Origin: Catellatospora coxensis
Lineage (GTDB): Bacteria; Actinomycetota; Actinomycetes; Mycobacteriales; Micromonosporaceae
Direction: 5' to 3'
Length of the DNA: 64,000 bases
NCBI RefSeq assembly: GCF_016862635.1
Contig: NZ_BONI01000018.1
Location: forward strand, 62,001-126,000
Position numbers and translations under genes: made by a program. The stretch's first letter is position 1, and each line of letters begins with the position of its first letter. Below are positions 25,390 to 32,683 of the stretch, piece after piece. Below the pieces are notes generated by a model, which saw only the letters and a list, made by a program, of their open reading frames with translations, did not search any database and was not told the origin of the DNA.

Positions 25390-27291
25390 TCAGGTGGTGG
25401 GCAGCCAGACCCGCATGGTGGAGGGTCCGCTGCGCGCCCAGCGGTGGTACGGGACCAGCGGCACGTCCAGCGCGGTACGCCGCCCGACCGGTCCCGCGTC
25501 GGCATACGGCCACGGCCGCTCGGGCAGCTCCTCGGCCACCCCGCGGACCGTCACCCCGCCGTCGGCAGCCGGATCGGTGCCCGCGTCGACCCGCAGGCTG
25601 TCCAGGTCGAGCTCGCCGCCGACCGACTCGGCGCACAGCACGACCGGCCCCTGCTCCACCGCCACGCAGCCTCGGACCGCGTCGATGCGCGGATCGGGGC
25701 GGGTGAACCGGGGCCGCATCGGCAGCGCGAGCACGATCCGGTCGCCGACGGCGAAGTCCCGCCGCAGCACGACCCGGTCACCCGTGGCCGGAGCCGGCTC
25801 GCCGTTGACCGTGACCGTCGCCCCGGCCGCCCACGCGGGCAGCCGCAGCGCCAGCGTCCACGGGCCGGGCTCGGCCGCGGTCACCTCGATGCCGACCGTG
25901 CCGTCGTCGGGGTAGCCGGTGCGCATCCGCAGCCCGACCCGCCGCCCGTCGGCCAGCGCCGTGTCGATGTCGGCGTCGGCGTACTGGTGCACCCGCAGCC
26001 CCTCGTCGTCGACCGACGCCACGTACGTGGACAGGCTGGCCAGCATCCGGGCCGTGTTGGCCAGGCAGCAGGACACCTCGAACCACGGCGCGCGCGGGCC
26101 GCCGCCGAAGCCGAGCTGCTCGACATCGCCGGGCAGCACCGCGGTCAGCGAACGCTGGTGCAGCGTGTGCGCGTAGAAGAAGGACCGGCCGTCGTCGCCG
26201 ATCGCGGTGGCCACGACGTTGTACAGGATGCGCTCGATGACGTCGGCGTAGCGCTCGCGGCCGGTGGCCAGCATCAGCCGCCAGGCCACCATGATCGCCG
26301 CGATGCCCGCGCAGGTCTCCGAGTACGCCCGGTCGGCCGGCAGCACGAAGTCGTCGCTGAACGCCTCGTCGAGGTGCCGCGAGCCCATGCCGCCGGTCAG
26401 GTAGGTGCGCCGGGCCAGGGTCCGGTCGAACTGCGCCGCGACCGTCTCCAGCAGCTCGTCGTCTCCCGTCTCCACGGCCAGGTCGACGACGCCCGCGGCC
26501 AGGTACAGGGCCCGCACGGCGTGACCGCGCAGCACCTTCGCCTCGCGCACCGGGATGTCGTCGCTGAAGTAGCTCCAGCCGAACTCGTGCCGCGGCAGCG
26601 TACGCCGGCCGCGCCGGGCCACGAACAGCGCCGCCTGATCCAGGTAGCGCTGCTCCCCCGTCACCCGGAACAGCTCGACCAGCCCCGGCTCGATCTCCGG
26701 GTGCCCGCAGACCGCGTCGCGACCGGCCGGCCCGAACTCCTCGCACACGTGGTCGGCCACCCGCCGGGCCACGTTCAGCAGCGCGTCGTCGCCGCTGGTG
26801 CGGGCCCGCGCCACCGACGCCTGCAGCAGGTGCCCGGCGCAGTACAGCTCGTGCCCCCAGGCCAGATCGCCGTAGCGGGCCCGCTGGCCCGGCCGGCCGT
26901 ACGCGGTGTGCAGGTAGCCGTCCTCGGCCTGCGCCCCGGCGATCATCGCGGTCAGCTCGGCGATCTCGTTGTCGCGGGTCGGATCGGCCAGCCGACCGGT
27001 CTCCCACGACATCGCCTCGACCAGCTTGTACACCTCGGAGTCGGAGAACTCGCGACCGCGCCGCTCCGCGCTGCCCTGGCCTACTTCAGCGGTGAAGTTG
27101 CCGGTCCAGCCGAGCTTGTCCATCCATTCGCGACCGTGGTCGAGCGTCGCCCGACTGTTGGTCGCCTGCCGCTGCGCCCAGAAGCCCCCCGTGATCCGAA
27201 CCTCGCTCAGGCCCAGCGGTCGCAGGACTCCTCGCGACGGCACCACGGGCCGACCTCCGGTGAGGTCGGCGGTTCGCGCCGCCACCGTCAT
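25390..27291 (-). CDS. GH127-family beta-L-arabinofuranosidase-like glycosidase
   Basis: A 633-aa cytosolic glycosidase (no signal peptide). GH127 enzymes cleave beta-L-arabinofuranosides using a zinc-bound cysteine nucleophile. The set of ligands known from HypBA1 is complete: Glu325 and Cys327 in AYSETCAGIAAIM, and Cys408-Cys409 in EVSCCLANTAR. The (alpha/alpha)6 barrel is followed by beta-sandwich domains, ending near RVWLPTT. GGAGGCGG gives the start at ATG 27291. It heads the five-gene operon facing away from the LacI gene, and likely finishes degradation of the imported oligosaccharide. DUF1680 is the older family name. Confidence 0.92.
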   Translation of the reverse strand: MTVAARTADLTGGRPVVPSRGVLRPLGLSEVRITGGFWAQRQATNSRATLDHGREWMDKLGWTGNFTAEVGQGSAERRGREFSDSEVYKLVEAMSWETGRLADPTRDNEIAELTAMIAGAQAEDGYLHTAYGRPGQRARYGDLAWGHELYCAGHLLQASVARARTSGDDALLNVARRVADHVCEEFGPAGRDAVCGHPEIEPGLVELFRVTGEQRYLDQAALFVARRGRRTLPRHEFGWSYFSDDIPVREAKVLRGHAVRALYLAAGVVDLAVETGDDELLETVAAQFDRTLARRTYLTGGMGSRHLDEAFSDDFVLPADRAYSETCAGIAAIMVAWRLMLATGRERYADVIERILYNVVATAIGDDGRSFFYAHTLHQRSLTAVLPGDVEQLGFGGGPRAPWFEVSCCLANTARMLASLSTYVASVDDEGLRVHQYADADIDTALADGRRVGLRMRTGYPDDGTVGIEVTAAEPGPWTLALRLPAWAAGATVTVNGEPAPATGDRVVLRRDFAVGDRIVLALPMRPRFTRPDPRIDAVRGCVAVEQGPVVLCAESVGGELDLDSLRVDAGTDPAADGGVTVRGVAEELPERPWPYADAGPVGRRTALDVPLVPYHRWARSGPSTMRVWLPTT

Positions 27292-27349
27292 CTCCGCCTC
27301 CAACAGACTCTCGTGACCGCGGTCACTTCGACGTTGGAGCAACCATGGA

Positions 27350-27369
27350 TGCCGAAAACCTTTTCGGCA
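27350..27369. promoter_or_regulatory. LacI-type operator between GH127 operon and lacI-family gene
   Basis: TGCCGAAAA-CC-TTTTCGGCA is a perfect 9-bp inverted repeat with a 2-bp centre, the size and symmetry expected for a LacI/GalR-family dimer. It lies in the 184-bp divergent gap, 58 bp upstream of the GH127 start and 106 bp before the regulator start. A half-site TGTCGAAAA occurs again near 27449, close to the regulator gene. Confidence 0.8.
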
Positions 27370-27475
27370 AGATGGCCGTCGTGTCACATCTCGATAACGT
27401 GGATTGCTCTATGCACAGCAACGGTTTGATGCGTAAGCTCCGACACGTTGTCGAAAAACGAGCGAAAGGCTTTCC

Positions 27476-28504
27476 ATGGGCAGGCGGCGATCGACGTCGG
27501 TGACCCTCACCGACGTGGCCCGGCTCGCGGGGGTGTCCGTGGCGACCGCCTCCAAGGCGCTCAACGCGCGCGGCGAGGTCGCGCCCGACACCCGGCTGCG
27601 CGTGCTGCAGGCGGCCAACCAGCTCAGCTTCCAGCCCAACGTGCTGGCCCGCGGGCTCATCTCCGGGCGCACCCGCACCATCGGCCTGCTCACCGACGAA
27701 CTCGGCGGGCGCTTCTCCATCCCGATCCTGCTCGGCGCCGAAAACGCTCTCGGCAACGAGCAGATGTCGGTGCTGCTGTGCGACGCCCGCGGCGACGCCA
27801 TCCGCCGCCAGCACTACATCCGCACCCTGCTCGCCCGGCAGGTCGACGGGTTCATCATCCTCGGCGACAGCAACGACCTGCGCCCCTCGCTCAGCCGCGA
27901 CATCCCGGTCCCCGTCGTGTACGTGTACGGCCAGTCCACCGACCCCGCCGACCTGAGCGTGCTCGCCGACGACGAGGGCGGCGGCCGCCTCGCCATGGAA
28001 CACCTGGTCAGCCTGCGCCGGCGCAACATCGCCCACATCACCGGCCCGCAGAGCTACCGCGCCGCCCGCGACCGCGTCACCGGCCTGCAGGCCGTGCTGG
28101 CCGAGTCCGGACTGGAACTGGTCGGCGGCGAGCCGCTGTACGGCGAATGGTCCCAGCGCTGGGGCCGGCACGCCGCCCGCATGCTGATCACCGCGCACCC
28201 GGAGATCGACGCGATCTTCTGCGGCAACGACCAGATCGCCGCCGGGGCCGCGCAGGCCCTGCAGGAGCACGGCTGCCGGGTCCCCGATGACGTCGCCATC
28301 ATCGGCTACGACAACTGGGAGGAGATGGCCGCCGACTGCCGACCCCCGCTGACCACGGTCGACCTGAACCTGGAACAGCTCGGCGCCACGGCCGTCATGC
28401 ACCTGTTCGCCGCCCTCGACGGCACCCCCTCATCGGGGGTCATCCGCCAGCCCTGCCGCCTCGTCGTACGCGAATCCACCGGCCCCCTCCCCCAGCAGGC
28501 CTGA
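27476..28504 (+). CDS. LacI-family transcriptional regulator
   Basis: A 342-aa repressor. The HTH (LTDVARLAGVSVATASKALNARGEV) and hinge helix (PNVLARGLISGRTRTIGLL) occupy the first 65 residues; the remainder is a periplasmic-binding-like sugar sensor with AIFCGNDQIAAGAAQAL and DDVAIIGYDNWEE as family landmarks. It is divergent from the GH127-transporter-glycosidase operon and the palindrome at 27350-27369 is its most likely operator, so it should be the local repressor, released by an oligosaccharide or its breakdown product. Confidence 0.93.
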   Translation: MGRRRSTSVTLTDVARLAGVSVATASKALNARGEVAPDTRLRVLQAANQLSFQPNVLARGLISGRTRTIGLLTDELGGRFSIPILLGAENALGNEQMSVLLCDARGDAIRRQHYIRTLLARQVDGFIILGDSNDLRPSLSRDIPVPVVYVYGQSTDPADLSVLADDEGGGRLAMEHLVSLRRRNIAHITGPQSYRAARDRVTGLQAVLAESGLELVGGEPLYGEWSQRWGRHAARMLITAHPEIDAIFCGNDQIAAGAAQALQEHGCRVPDDVAIIGYDNWEEMAADCRPPLTTVDLNLEQLGATAVMHLFAALDGTPSSGVIRQPCRLVVRESTGPLPQQA

Positions 28505-28518
28505 CGGCGTCAGCGCGG

Positions 28519-28809
28519 TCAACCTCCGCGCTTGCTCAGCAGCACGTCGGCGAGGCACGCCGCCATCGACAGGCAGCTGAAGGCCACATACTCGTCGGAA
28601 GGCTCGGGAGATGACACCTCGTCGCCGCAGAGCCAGTCCTCCAGCTCGTCGATCGAGGCGGTCACCGCGTCGGCGAGCTCACGCAGTTGTACGTCGGACG
28701 CCCGCTTCAACAGCTCCGAGCGCTCGCCGTCCTCCGGCACGCTCCACTTTTCCACCAGTGGGATCAGGTGCCGGACGTTCTCCGGCACCCGCGTCGGGTC
28801 GACTCTCAT
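28519..28809 (-). CDS. Small acidic hypothetical protein
   Basis: A 96-aa all-helical, acidic protein (VRHLIPLVEKWSVPEDGERSELL, then RELADAVTASIDELEDWLCG). I recognise no named family, though similar short acidic proteins recur in actinomycetes. The ATG at 28809 has a GGGAG-like SD; an in-frame ATG 12 codons upstream lacks one. It faces away from the 123-aa zinc-ribbon-like gene, and a perfect 50-bp palindrome lies in the 142-bp gap between their 5' ends. It converges on the LacI gene with 14 bp between stops. Confidence 0.65.
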   Translation of the reverse strand: MRVDPTRVPENVRHLIPLVEKWSVPEDGERSELLKRASDVQLRELADAVTASIDELEDWLCGDEVSSPEPSDEYVAFSCLSMAACLADVLLSKRGG

Positions 28810-28857
28810 CCGTTCCGCTCCCGTCGAAGGCGGGCTCGACGCCACTGTACCGAACCT

Positions 28858-28907
28858 GGATCTAGAAGGGTTGTGGTCGCCATGGCGACCACAACCCTTC
28901 TAGATCC
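28858..28907. repeat. Perfect 50-bp palindrome without loop
   Basis: The 25 bases at 28858-28882 are exactly reverse-complementary to 28883-28907, centred on CCATGG, and a mismatch-tolerant extension adds two more pairs. It lies between the 5' ends of two divergent genes, so it is not a simple convergent terminator. It could form a cruciform or a very stable hairpin, or be a large operator or a selfish repeat. Confidence 0.9.
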
Positions 28908-28951
28908 GGGCCGCGCCGAGTCATGGTCGTGGATGTCGTACGGTCGGGGGC

Positions 28952-29323
28952 ATGGAGAGTGATCAGCCGACGGACATCCTGGGTGAGATCGGCGGGTTCG
29001 TGGCGCGGATTCACGCACTCGACCCGCACGCCCCGGCGCGCACCGAGCTGACCGTGCGGGTCGACGGGCGCGAGTCGAGCCTCATGCTGAGCGAGCCGGT
29101 CGCCCAGGCGCTCCGGCTGGCGTTGCAGGACTACCACGACCCGCGTGACCAGGGACGGTGTGACCACTGCGGCGGGCCCCGGCTGGACGAGAACTTCCAG
29201 TGCCGTGACTGCGGCAGCTTCAACGGCGTGTTCGGCCAGATGCTGGCCGAGCGGGCGTACGGCTACACCGAGCCGGAACCGCTCCCGGACCTCCCCGGCC
29301 GGCACTCGCGGCACGAGCCCTGA
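28952..29323 (+). CDS. Hypothetical protein with zinc-ribbon-like motif
   Basis: A 123-aa protein. The first 65 residues are helix-strand (ILGEIGGFVARIHALDPH, LTVRVDGRESSLMLSEPVAQALRLAL); then GRCDHCGGPRLDENFQCRDCGSFNG supplies two CxxC pairs 11 residues apart, a plausible zinc ribbon. No function is known. TACGGT ends 7 nt before the ATG, suggesting leaderless expression, and the 50-bp palindrome sits directly upstream of that hexamer. It converges with a SUKH-like gene after 22 bp. Confidence 0.65.
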   Translation: MESDQPTDILGEIGGFVARIHALDPHAPARTELTVRVDGRESSLMLSEPVAQALRLALQDYHDPRDQGRCDHCGGPRLDENFQCRDCGSFNGVFGQMLAERAYGYTEPEPLPDLPGRHSRHEP

Positions 29324-29345
29324 CCCCGTCGTGAACCGCGCCCGG

Positions 29346-30332
29346 TCAGTCCGCCGGGTGCTGACGCCGGCCCCACGCCCGGTATGCCCCTGACAGGGTC
29401 ACCACCAGGTAGTGAAGCAGCCCTATCTCCAGTTCCTCGTCCGGGTGTCCGGTGGCACAGCTGCGCAGGCCCCACTGGCCAGGCTGGTCCTCGGGATCGA
29501 GCACCCAGGAAACGAGCGCGCCGTCGGCGGTCGTGGCAATCGGCAGCGTTCGCGCTGTCATGTACCGGAGCGGGCCTTTCAGGGGTCCGAGCAGCGGTGG
29601 GGACAGCTCGTCCGGTGGCAGCACCGAGATGCGGCCGCCAACCATGCCGCCGCCGTATCGTTCGGCCAGCCAGCGGTAGTCGGCGGGAAGGGCCACACCC
29701 AGGCGGGACGACACGGCGTCCCAGTCGACCGGTGTGCCCGCCGACGGCGGCGGTGCGAGTTGCGCCAGGCGGCCGGGCAGGTCCGCGCCGTAGGTCACGT
29801 CCACTTCGAGCAGGATCGGCAGGTCGGTGTCCTCCTGCGCGGCCGCGACGGTCACCGCCCAGTGCCCGGCCCGCAGCCGGACCCGCGACCCGTGGTAGAT
29901 CAGCGGGTCGACGGCGAGGTCGTCCGCAGCGGGCAGGCCGAGCCGGGCGGCCACGGTCGCCACCCCCGCCTCCGCGTCGAGGTACTGCTGGTCCACCGCC
30001 GCCGAATAGGCGTCGTCGTCTTCGAAGTCGTCGTAGTCGAGGTCGTCCGAGCAGCCGAATCCGGCCAGCTCGAAGCTCACTCGCGCGCCACCGGAGACGC
30101 TGCGGACCGCCGCGGTCATGTCGCCTGACGCGAAGCCGCGGCCGGACGGATCACGCGGGCTCCATCCCGCGTCGGTCAGGATCTGCGCGATGACGGTTTC
30201 GGCGGGCGGGTCGACCAGCTGGGCGAACCGCTCGATCACCGGTTGCAACCGGTCGGCCTTGGCCGCATGGTCGTCGCCGGCGGCGTCCGGCGATCGCCCG
30301 GACCCGTGCGTGATCTCGTTCAGCGGTTCCAT
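29346..30332 (-). CDS. SMI1/KNR4 (SUKH)-like protein
   Basis: A 328-aa protein. Residues about 1-190 form an uncharacterised domain with a very acidic loop (DDLDYDDFEDDDAYS). Residues about 200-320 match the SUKH pattern: DWDAVSSRLGVALPADYRWLAERYGGG, then ISVLPPDEL and WGLRSC with a final LLHYLVVTL helix. SUKH proteins are often immunity proteins for polymorphic toxins, but lone copies like this one have no proven role; no toxin gene is next to it. The ATG at 30332 is preferred over one 12 codons upstream because coding bias begins there. Confidence 0.7.
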   Translation of the reverse strand: MEPLNEITHGSGRSPDAAGDDHAAKADRLQPVIERFAQLVDPPAETVIAQILTDAGWSPRDPSGRGFASGDMTAAVRSVSGGARVSFELAGFGCSDDLDYDDFEDDDAYSAAVDQQYLDAEAGVATVAARLGLPAADDLAVDPLIYHGSRVRLRAGHWAVTVAAAQEDTDLPILLEVDVTYGADLPGRLAQLAPPPSAGTPVDWDAVSSRLGVALPADYRWLAERYGGGMVGGRISVLPPDELSPPLLGPLKGPLRYMTARTLPIATTADGALVSWVLDPEDQPGQWGLRSCATGHPDEELEIGLLHYLVVTLSGAYRAWGRRQHPAD

Positions 30333-30372
30333 CCGCGGAAGCCTGCCATGATCGGCGCGCGGCAGCAATGGA

Positions 30373-31191
30373 TCACATGGGCGGGCCGGCGTAGCGCCTG
30401 CCGTCGAGGTAGGGCCAGGGGTTGGCGCGGCAGCCGCGCAGGCCGTACGTCTGCTGCTGCATCGTCGGGGCGGGCCGGCCCTTGCCGGGGCAGCGCTCGT
30501 GGTTGCGGCCGAACTCGTGGCCGACCTCGTGGTTGATGACGTAGCTGCGGTACACCGACAGCTCGATGCGCCCGTTCACGTAGTCGGGCACGGACAGCCG
30601 CCACCGGTTGAGGTTGATCACGACGCGGCCGGGCAGGCGGCACGACGTGTACGACACCCCGTCGAGCCGGGTGTCCATCCCGCCGAGGGCGCACAGCTTG
30701 CGGGTGGTCTCGCCGGTCGCGAGGTAGATCGTGAAGTCGTACGCCGCGCCCGCGGGCACCCGCTGCAGGCGGCGCTCCCGACCACCGATCCAGCTGCGGG
30801 GATCGCCGAGCGTCCGGTCGACGGTCCGGGTGAACTCGGCCAGCTCGGCCCCGGCGATGTTCGTCTCGGCCGCGACCCGGAACCGGCGCAGCCCGCCCGC
30901 ACTGCCGAGCACATCACCCTTTCCCGGCGCGTACTTCCAGGTTCCGGGCCCGGACGCCGGGAAGTCCCCGGGCAGCTGGTAGACCGGTGGCGGCGACGGG
31001 CTCGGCGACACCGAAGCCGCAGAAGACGCCGGCGCCGATGGGACGGCGTCGCCGGCCACGGGACTCGGCTGAGCGGCCGGTTCACCTGCCCCGCGCAGCA
31101 GCGCCAGCCCGACCAGCACGGCCCCGGCAGGCAGGCACAGCAACGCGATCCGACCGTAGGGCCGCCGCGGTGTCGTCGTCTGGTTCGCCAC
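30373..31191 (-). CDS. Membrane-anchored DUF3152 protein with metzincin-like zinc motif
   Basis: A 272-aa protein with an N-terminal membrane anchor (IALLCLPAGAVLVGLALL), a Ser/Pro/Ala-rich linker to about residue 70, and an extracellular DUF3152 domain. Within it HEVGHEFGRNHE is an exact HExxHxxGxxH zinc site, so it is probably a metalloprotease acting at the cell surface, although the family is formally uncharacterised. An exact 11-bp direct repeat lies 23-44 bp upstream of the start and resembles that before the response-regulator gene at 35066, suggesting control by that system. Confidence 0.82.
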   Translation of the reverse strand: MANQTTTPRRPYGRIALLCLPAGAVLVGLALLRGAGEPAAQPSPVAGDAVPSAPASSAASVSPSPSPPPVYQLPGDFPASGPGTWKYAPGKGDVLGSAGGLRRFRVAAETNIAGAELAEFTRTVDRTLGDPRSWIGGRERRLQRVPAGAAYDFTIYLATGETTRKLCALGGMDTRLDGVSYTSCRLPGRVVINLNRWRLSVPDYVNGRIELSVYRSYVINHEVGHEFGRNHERCPGKGRPAPTMQQQTYGLRGCRANPWPYLDGRRYAGPPM

Positions 31192-31213
31192 GGCTGGACG
31201 GTAGGCAGCAGAC

Positions 31214-31235
31214 GATCAAGAACCTTTGAAGAACC
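31214..31235 (-). promoter_or_regulatory. 11-bp direct repeat upstream of DUF3152 gene
   Basis: On the minus strand GGTTCTTCAAA (31225-31235) and GGTTCTTGATC (31214-31224) are abutting 11-mers sharing GGTTCTT. The same GGTYCTT repeat at 11-bp period precedes the response regulator gene at 34380-35066. Abutting 11-bp repeats are typical of OmpR/PhoB-family sites. Confidence 0.55.
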
Positions 31236-31288
31236 GGTGCGCGCACCGTCCGGTGACCGCGCTTCGCATACGGCGTGGCGCAGATGGG

Positions 31289-32083
31289 TCAGTCCTCGTC
31301 GAAGCCGGTGCAGTAGGCGATCGTCGCGTCGTCGGCCGCCACCGCGTCGCGCGCCTCCGCCTGCCGGACGCGGCGGACGACCTCGGCGGGCCCGCCCGAC
31401 GCCAGGACGGCCAGGAGTCCGGCCCAGTCCTTGTCACCGAACCGGTCCACGAGCCGGCTGGCACCGTTGCTGAGCAGGACGGCACCGGCGAGCTCGGCGG
31501 CCGGGCGGTTGCCGGTGACGGCCTCGTCGGCCGCCCGCGGGTCGTCTTTGGCCAGCCAGAAGCCGCCCGGCCGGTTGCGGTGGGCGCGCAGCTCGCGCAG
31601 GACCTGCCGGCGTTCGTCGCTGCCCTCGGCGGTCGCCTCGTACGCGGGCTGGTACGACCGGCTGATGACCACCTCGCGGGGGTCGGTGACGACCAGCGGT
31701 GTTTCGTCCGATGTGTCCAGCACGACGACCGTGTCCCCGAGCACCAGGTATTCGACCAGCTCGCCGGACAGCCGCAGCATGGCCACGGCCGCCGACGGGC
31801 TGATCGGGTCGGCGACGTCGCAGGTGTCCCGGTGTTCGGCGGTCACCTGCTCGATGGCCTCGGCGAGCACGGCGGACAGGCTGCGATCGGGTCGCAGCGG
31901 CAGCAGGCCGAGCAGGCAGCCGCCCAGGCGGTGGGCGTACCAGGCGACGCCGTGCCCGCAGATCGCTTCCGCACCGGGGATGCCGGCCCCGTCGAGCAGC
32001 ACCGCCGCCGTCGGTGTGGCACCCGTGAAGTCCTCGTTCACCCGGCCGGGCCGGGCCGGAACGCTCGTCATCCGTACCCGCAT
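31289..32083 (-). CDS. PP2C-like protein phosphatase domain protein
   Basis: A 264-aa protein resembling PP2C/Stp1-type phosphatases: NEDFTGATPTAAVLLDGAGIPG corresponds to the first metal-binding strand, SGELVEYLVLGDTVVVL to the mid-domain GD motif, and LAGAVLLSNGASRLVDRF to the third acidic motif. Some metal-site Asp residues of classical PP2C (for example the DG pair in the first motif) are retained, others are altered, so activity is uncertain. It is transcribed away from the Nudix gene and followed by the DUF3152 gene about 97 bp later on the same strand. Confidence 0.7.
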   Translation of the reverse strand: MRVRMTSVPARPGRVNEDFTGATPTAAVLLDGAGIPGAEAICGHGVAWYAHRLGGCLLGLLPLRPDRSLSAVLAEAIEQVTAEHRDTCDVADPISPSAAVAMLRLSGELVEYLVLGDTVVVLDTSDETPLVVTDPREVVISRSYQPAYEATAEGSDERRQVLRELRAHRNRPGGFWLAKDDPRAADEAVTGNRPAAELAGAVLLSNGASRLVDRFGDKDWAGLLAVLASGGPAEVVRRVRQAEARDAVAADDATIAYCTGFDED

Positions 32084-32172
32084 GGTCGGCCGCCCTCTCG
32101 CAGGTCGCGGCGTCGACTCTACCGAGGGAAATGCCGGGCGTGCGGACGGTTGATTCGGATAGGTTCATCGGC

Positions 32173-32679
32173 ATGCTGCCGTCAGCGTTCCCCCGGCTCC
32201 GGGCCGGTGTACGCGCCATCGTGCTGGACGAACAGGACCGGATTCTGCTGTGCCGGTGGGCCTTCGACAAGCCCGAGGGCTCGATCGTCGTGTGGGGCAC
32301 CCCCGGCGGCGGCATCGAGCCCGGCGAGACCCCGCTGGCCGCGCTGCGACGCGAGCTAACCGAGGAGATCGGGCTGGCGCTGATCGCCGACCCGCCGCAC
32401 GTGTGGCATCAGGAGGTCGTCCGGGAGGGCCACATCACCGGCTTCGACGGGGTGGTCAACGACATCTTCCTGGTCCGCACGACGGCGTTCGACCCGCGTG
32501 GCGCGATGACCGACGAGGAGCTGGCCGCGGAGAACATCAGCGAGTTCCGCTGGTGGACCCAGCAGGAGCTGACGCAGTACCGCGGCACCGACCTGTTCGC
32601 GCCCCGGGCGCTGCCCGCGGCGCTGGCGGCGCTGCTGGTGGACGGCCTGCCGGGGCAGCCGATTCCCATGGGGCTCTGA
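32173..32679 (+). CDS. Nudix hydrolase
   Basis: A 168-aa Nudix-fold hydrolase. The Nudix box is complete: GGGIEPGETPLAALRRELTEE (G-x5-E-x7-REUxEE, within 20-aa landmarks) at about residues 52-74. The N-terminal strand RAGVRAIVLDEQDRILLCRW and later WHQEVVREGHITGFDGVVNDIFLVR are standard. Substrates of such enzymes are nucleoside diphosphates linked to another moiety. I prefer ATG 32173, with TAGGTT ending 7 nt before it (leaderless), to ATG 32131, which has a weak GAGGGA. Confidence 0.86.
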   Translation: MLPSAFPRLRAGVRAIVLDEQDRILLCRWAFDKPEGSIVVWGTPGGGIEPGETPLAALRRELTEEIGLALIADPPHVWHQEVVREGHITGFDGVVNDIFLVRTTAFDPRGAMTDEELAAENISEFRWWTQQELTQYRGTDLFAPRALPAALAALLVDGLPGQPIPMGL

Positions 32680-32683
32680 CGGC

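Noticed and set aside
24136-27429. Long plus-strand open frame opposite the binding protein and GH127 genes
   Set aside because: Antisense shadow; the opposite strand encodes two proteins with intact catalytic or lipobox motifs.
29346-30332. SUKH protein as immunity partner of a polymorphic toxin
   Set aside because: No toxin-like, WXG100, RHS or PT-HINT gene is next to it, so the toxin-immunity reading is not supported here.
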